Source of the DNA: Hamiltosporidium magnivora | Taxonomy: Eukaryota; Microsporidia; Dubosqiidae | Direction: 5' to 3' | DNA length: 12,219 nt | Assembly (NCBI GenBank): GCA_004325065.1 | Contig: PITI01000451.1 | Coordinates: 1 to 12,219, forward strand | Shown here: piece by piece, positions 9,266 through 12,219 of the stretch | How the letters are laid out: each line of letters starts with the position of its first letter | Position numbering within the stretch: position 1 is the stretch's first letter | Position numbers and translations under genes: made by a program | Notes under the pieces: generated by a model | What the model saw: only the letters and a program-made list of their open reading frames with translations | What the model was told of the DNA's origin: nothing | The model's database searches: none

Positions 9266-10652
9266 TTTTGTTTTTCTTTTTTTTTAAATTCTTTATTCTA
9301 AAAAGTGATTGGTTAATAAATGAAAGGGGTTTTATTTTGTTAGTAAAATTTTTACAAACATTGTGTTATCTCATCAATCAGATGTTTTGAATTTCAAATT
9401 TTGAAACAAAAGATTTGCAAAGGAAGAATAATGGTATGGAGAAAATTTAATTTTTAATGTTTTTTTAATTTGAATTTATAAGAAATAAATTTATGTTAAA
9501 TATCACTGTAAAAATTTTAATTGAAAGATTAGCTTAAACTGTTTTAGTTCCCTTGTAATATTAACGCTTATTTTATAGAATTAAAGATTTATTGAAAATT
9601 ATATTGGGAAATAGACAATTAATTATATAATTGTATCTTTGAACAATTATTTTTTATTTAAAATACAATGTATTTAAAAATATATTCATTTGGTTGTAGA
9701 CCTTTCAGTTTTTAGAATAAAAATTATTGCTTCATAATATCGGATTAAAATAACCAATGTTTTACAAATTTATTATCTAATTGGAATATAGTAATGATTA
9801 AATGATAAGTATAACATATTAAAACATATATTTTGTTTATTGGTTTGAAATATAAGGATTTGATTTTTTTTTCGAATATATCATGTTTGAAAATGAGAAA
9901 TAAAATTTATATAATACTGGGTTATTTTCATCATTTTTTTCTCTCCTTTATAATGGCAAATTATCTGTTTTATTTGATTTTAAATTTATATTTGACTCCT
10001 TTTCCAAATTTTGAAACAATCCTTTGATTTTGGAGATATATCCACTGTTTAATATGCATCCATTTTATTATTTGGTTGTCTATCATCTTCTACGTCTCAG
10101 TATGCATATTTTGTGGGTTAATAGTGCATTTCGTTTTTTATATACTATCCATTGATGCCCTTTCTCTACTCAGCTTAGTATTTAGTCCTAACTTAAATCA
10201 TCTTTATCAATAAAAATATTTTACTTGTTCTTTAAATACTTTCGACTAAATATATGCTAGGATTTGAACCTAAATTTGGGACTTCTTAGCGAATGTTTTA
10301 AGAAACCTGTTAAAAAAGCCATACTAGAAATTAAAAACGAAATTATGTATTTGTTACGTTCAAGATAATGAGTGGATGCAATTTATAATGACATATCATA
10401 TAGAATTACGGCAAAACCATGGACAATTTCAAATTTTATTCTGTACAAAAATGCAACGATAATATTCCAAAGTAAATAAGCATAAAAAATACGTGGTCTT
10501 TCAAAAGAAGCGTGTAAATTACGCAGAAAATGTCTATTAAAGTTGTTGATTTTTTAAAGCTGTATTTTTTGTGTTATTTCGATCTAGAAGGCTTGGTTTT
10601 GTTGCGAAATCCAAATATGTGAAGTATACATCTTATTTTGCAGCCAGCTTAA
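9266..10652. other. AT-rich spacer without a supported gene
   Basis: This stretch lies upstream of the CCCH gene. Its only ATG frame of note is plus-strand 9833-10027 (64 codons). Its product is rich in Phe, Leu, Ile and Tyr simply because the strand is T-rich, it has no start signal like the neighbouring gene, and it matches no family I know. The far end holds a tRNA-like T-arm at 10257-10273. Bases 10497-10640 are slightly less AT-rich and may be trailing sequence of the GC-rich remnant at 10653-10970. Confidence 0.6.
10257..10273 (-). other. tRNA-like T-arm / pol III B-box match
   Basis: On the minus strand TTAGG-TTCAAAT-CCTAG forms a five-pair stem (one T·G pair) around a canonical T-loop. 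GGTTCAAATCC is a good match to the internal B box used by RNA polymerase III. Upstream, about where a 77-nt tRNA would begin (near 10326), TAGTATG pairs only partly with CATATAT after the T-arm. The D-arm is not credible, and the best anticodon hairpin has a ten-base loop. This may be a worn tRNA or tRNA-derived repeat, or chance. It is not a functional tRNA. Confidence 0.15.
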
Positions 10653-10970
10653 CTATAGCATTGGGCACTGTCTCGAATGACATTCTTGCAAATTCTCTTG
10701 GTGAATTATACCGAAGAATTTATTCGCTGAAATAATATTTTTATTCATCATCCTCGGGACTTCAGCTCTGCAAGAGCCTTGGCCGCCCTCGTCATATAGC
10801 CTTCCGGTCTTTATCCAGAGGGTTTGTTTAATTTTTCCAGTTTCGTAACAAGGTGCTTGTAAAGGGGCGGTTGTATACCCTACGCCCAACCAAGACTTGG
10901 AAGACCAGTCTCTTATAGTCGCTTCTTGCAGCAAGCAGAGAATACTCCAGGCCAATTCTGGTTCCATCAT
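10653..10970 (-). pseudogene. GC-rich coding remnant, possibly non-LTR retrotransposon
   Basis: Bases 10741-10980 are about 48% G+C by hand count, roughly twice the surroundings. One minus-strand frame is open for 105 codons. Its middle reads IRDWSSKSWLGVGYTTAPLQ followed by APCYE. This resembles the stretch after the reverse-transcriptase palm in non-LTR elements, where I-R-x-W, L-G-[LV] and T-T-[AP]-x-x-[AL]-x-x-x-E patterns occur. Other frames add plausible continuations: GLEYSLL at about 10931-10953 before it, and AAKALAELKSRG at about 10754-10790 after RLYDE, as if frameshifts had broken one gene. No catalytic YxDD motif is in the window. The assignment is from memory of family patterns and could be wrong. 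The composition anomaly is directly visible. Confidence 0.35.
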
Positions 10971-10974
10971 GGTG

Positions 10975-11660
10975 GGGTAAAACTTTAATTACATTTAGTA
11001 AATTAGATCTAAAATTACATATTTAATACCGGTTTATACATATTAGCATTCTAATCTCAAGAACAATCCTTTAATATTCATTTCATCGGTGTGACACGTT
11101 CTACATCTGATACCAGAACTTTTATATTATCATCATTCTTTGCGTCAGGGTATTTTAATTTAATGTTCTTTGCCTTTTTTCTACGTTTTGTCCCGATATC
11201 TTGCTGAAATCTCTCTAATATTTAATATGAATGAGCTTTTTTGTTTTACAACAGGATCCCTGACAAATCTTCCTAAACTATATTTCTCCTTATTTCTCAT
11301 CGAAGAATATTAAGTTACATACCTATAAGCGAGTTGTTTATCTCTTGTTGTTACATAGCTCGGAAGTTAATTTAGATGCGAAGGTAGAAATCAAACATAA
11401 CTATTAGACGATGACTTTCTATTGATATATTAACTGGTATGCTTTTTTCAGCAAATTTTCTTTTGTATACTGCATTGTTTTGATCTTTTAAAATTACTTC
11501 TAGATTATGTTCCTTAATTTAATTTAGACTGAACGGCTGTAAGTAAAGAAATTTTAAATCAATTTATAATCTTGTTTTAAACATGGCATCATACCAGTTA
11601 TTTTATGCCCCTATTATGAGCTCTGTACTTTCTAATCTGTATATAACATATGTCTGTTGA
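10975..11660. other. Non-genic stretch with broken minus-strand coding-like frames
   Basis: On the minus strand three adjacent stretches in different frames look coding-like. These are about 11516-11380 (ending in VMFDFYLRI), about 11315-11190 (containing KYSLGRFVRDPVVK), and about 11200-11090 (lysine/aspartate-rich, ending RVTPMK). Together they could be one decayed gene lying between the piggyBac-like and GC-rich remnants, all on the same strand. I do not recognise the family, and each open run is of a length that chance allows here. The plus-strand frame at 11657-11848 overlaps the piggyBac-like remnant antisense and has no features of its own. Confidence 0.4.
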
Positions 11661-11994
11661 TTATTCTTTTTGTTGTTTTCTACCCACGAACAATGCATAT
11701 GTTTCACACCTTGTCTCGCACTTTCTTCCTGTCCTACTTTTTAGTGTATAGAATTTTCCGTAGCACCTTTAACAAAAGCCAACTATTACATGCTTCCTTA
11801 ATGGCATTGTTGGAAACCTTCTGTTATTATTATCACTTTGCAAAATAGTAGCCCCATCAAAAAAAGTTAAAGTAATAAAACTAATTGAGCTGCCTTTGTG
11901 CAATTTTACTTTAAGTAGGTAAAATAAAAACTTATTTAGTAAAGTGAAAATCAGTAGACAAAATGTATTTATATTGCTCATCAGCTTGTGCTTA
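11661..11994 (-). pseudogene. Probable piggyBac transposase C-terminal remnant
   Basis: This minus-strand frame is open from 11981 to a TAA at 11771-11769 and continues in frame to 11661. Three family landmarks appear in order. ADEQYKY with a following FTK (about 11985-11935, in a neighbouring frame) resembles the D-x-x-D-Q...Y...KW segment. FLFYLLKVKLHK resembles the F-[FY]-[HY]-L-L-E-[VI] helix that normally ends near a conserved Asn. RRFPTMPL precedes a cysteine-rich tail, with Cys at 11774 and 11765 (C-x2-C, then Y) and the later KCETRC at 11723-11706. piggyBac tails have R-x-F-P, then C-x2-C, then a K-C-x-x-C ring-like motif. The in-frame stop falls inside the first Cys pair, and the remaining Cys/His ligands are missing. 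The catalytic Asp residues would lie beyond the window edge. Similarity is patchy, so the call is moderate. Confidence 0.48.
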
Positions 11995-11997
11995 AAT

Positions 11998-12219
11998 GTT
12001 AATTAAATAGAATTAAAATATCGAGTTTGTTTTTTTACCTAGTATCAGCTCTGTTATAAACTTTTTTTTCAAAAATGTGTGAATTTTTCACACATTATAC
12101 ATGAATTTAGATGTTATTATCATTCCTAATGTGATGATTTATACTAAATTTATCATTTTTTCAACACAAGTCCGCTAACTGTACGACTGCAACATGTAAA
12201 TCACACAATATTTGAAATT
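11998..12219. other. AT-rich end of window, no gene seen
   Basis: If the piggyBac-like remnant continued, its catalytic core should read here on the minus strand. I could not recognise it in any frame, so the remnant appears to be broken or truncated near 11998. The only distinct structure is the perfect hairpin at 12074-12096. Confidence 0.5.
12074..12096. repeat. Perfect 10-bp inverted repeat with TTT loop
   Basis: AATGTGTGAA and TTCACACATT are exact reverse complements separated by three bases. They would form a ten-pair hairpin on either strand. No gene ends next to it, so it is not an obvious terminator. It could be a short palindromic repeat or a protein-binding site. Confidence 0.6.

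Noticed and set aside
9833..10027. Plus-strand 64-codon hydrophobic frame resembling a membrane peptide
   Set aside because: Its hydrophobicity follows from T-rich DNA. It has no start signal or family match, and frames this long are expected by chance.
10845..10858. CGTAACAAGGT resembling the 3' end of small-subunit rRNA
   Set aside because: None of the conserved rRNA sequence that should precede it is present, and the match ends after about a dozen bases.

Overview
The window is AT-rich eukaryotic DNA, roughly a quarter G+C by eye, with one convincing intact gene. Everything else is non-coding or decayed mobile-element sequence. The best fit is a microsporidian with a large, repeat-rich genome. 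The intact gene is short and intronless, has CCCC just before its ATG (the CCC/GGG start signal known from microsporidian genes), and has an AATAAA motif about 20 nt after its stop. The transposon families recognised are also ones reported from microsporidia. Species cannot be named from sequence alone.

Layout. Bases 1-4197 hold no intact gene. They contain many interrupted coding-like stretches, including one short run like the end of a Ty3/gypsy RNase H domain, and a 14-base sequence identical to a Charlie-type hAT terminus. Bases 4198-5856 (+) are a nearly full-length but badly broken hAT transposase pseudogene. It runs from a degenerate BED finger through the catalytic core to the C-terminal hATC dimerisation region and its natural end, with many stops and frameshifts. 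Bases 5857-8690 are a desert with a few short open or GC-richer stretches. Bases 8695-9258 (-) encode a 187-residue protein with three CCCH zinc fingers, like the N-terminus of the animal mRNA-export factor ZC3H11A. Bases 9266-10640 are an empty AT-rich spacer with a tRNA-like T-arm. Bases 10653-10970 (-) form a sharp island of about 48% G+C, read here as a possible non-LTR retrotransposon remnant. Bases 11661-11994 (-) look like the C-terminal end of a decayed piggyBac transposase, including part of its cysteine-rich tail.

There is no operon or cooperating gene set. The window reads as a transposon graveyard around a single conserved RNA-binding housekeeping gene. At least two DNA-transposon superfamilies (hAT and probably piggyBac), and perhaps two retrotransposon classes, have died here. 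I found no intact undescribed system. Open frames of 50-70 codons are expected by chance at this base composition, so unrecognised frames were not called as genes.
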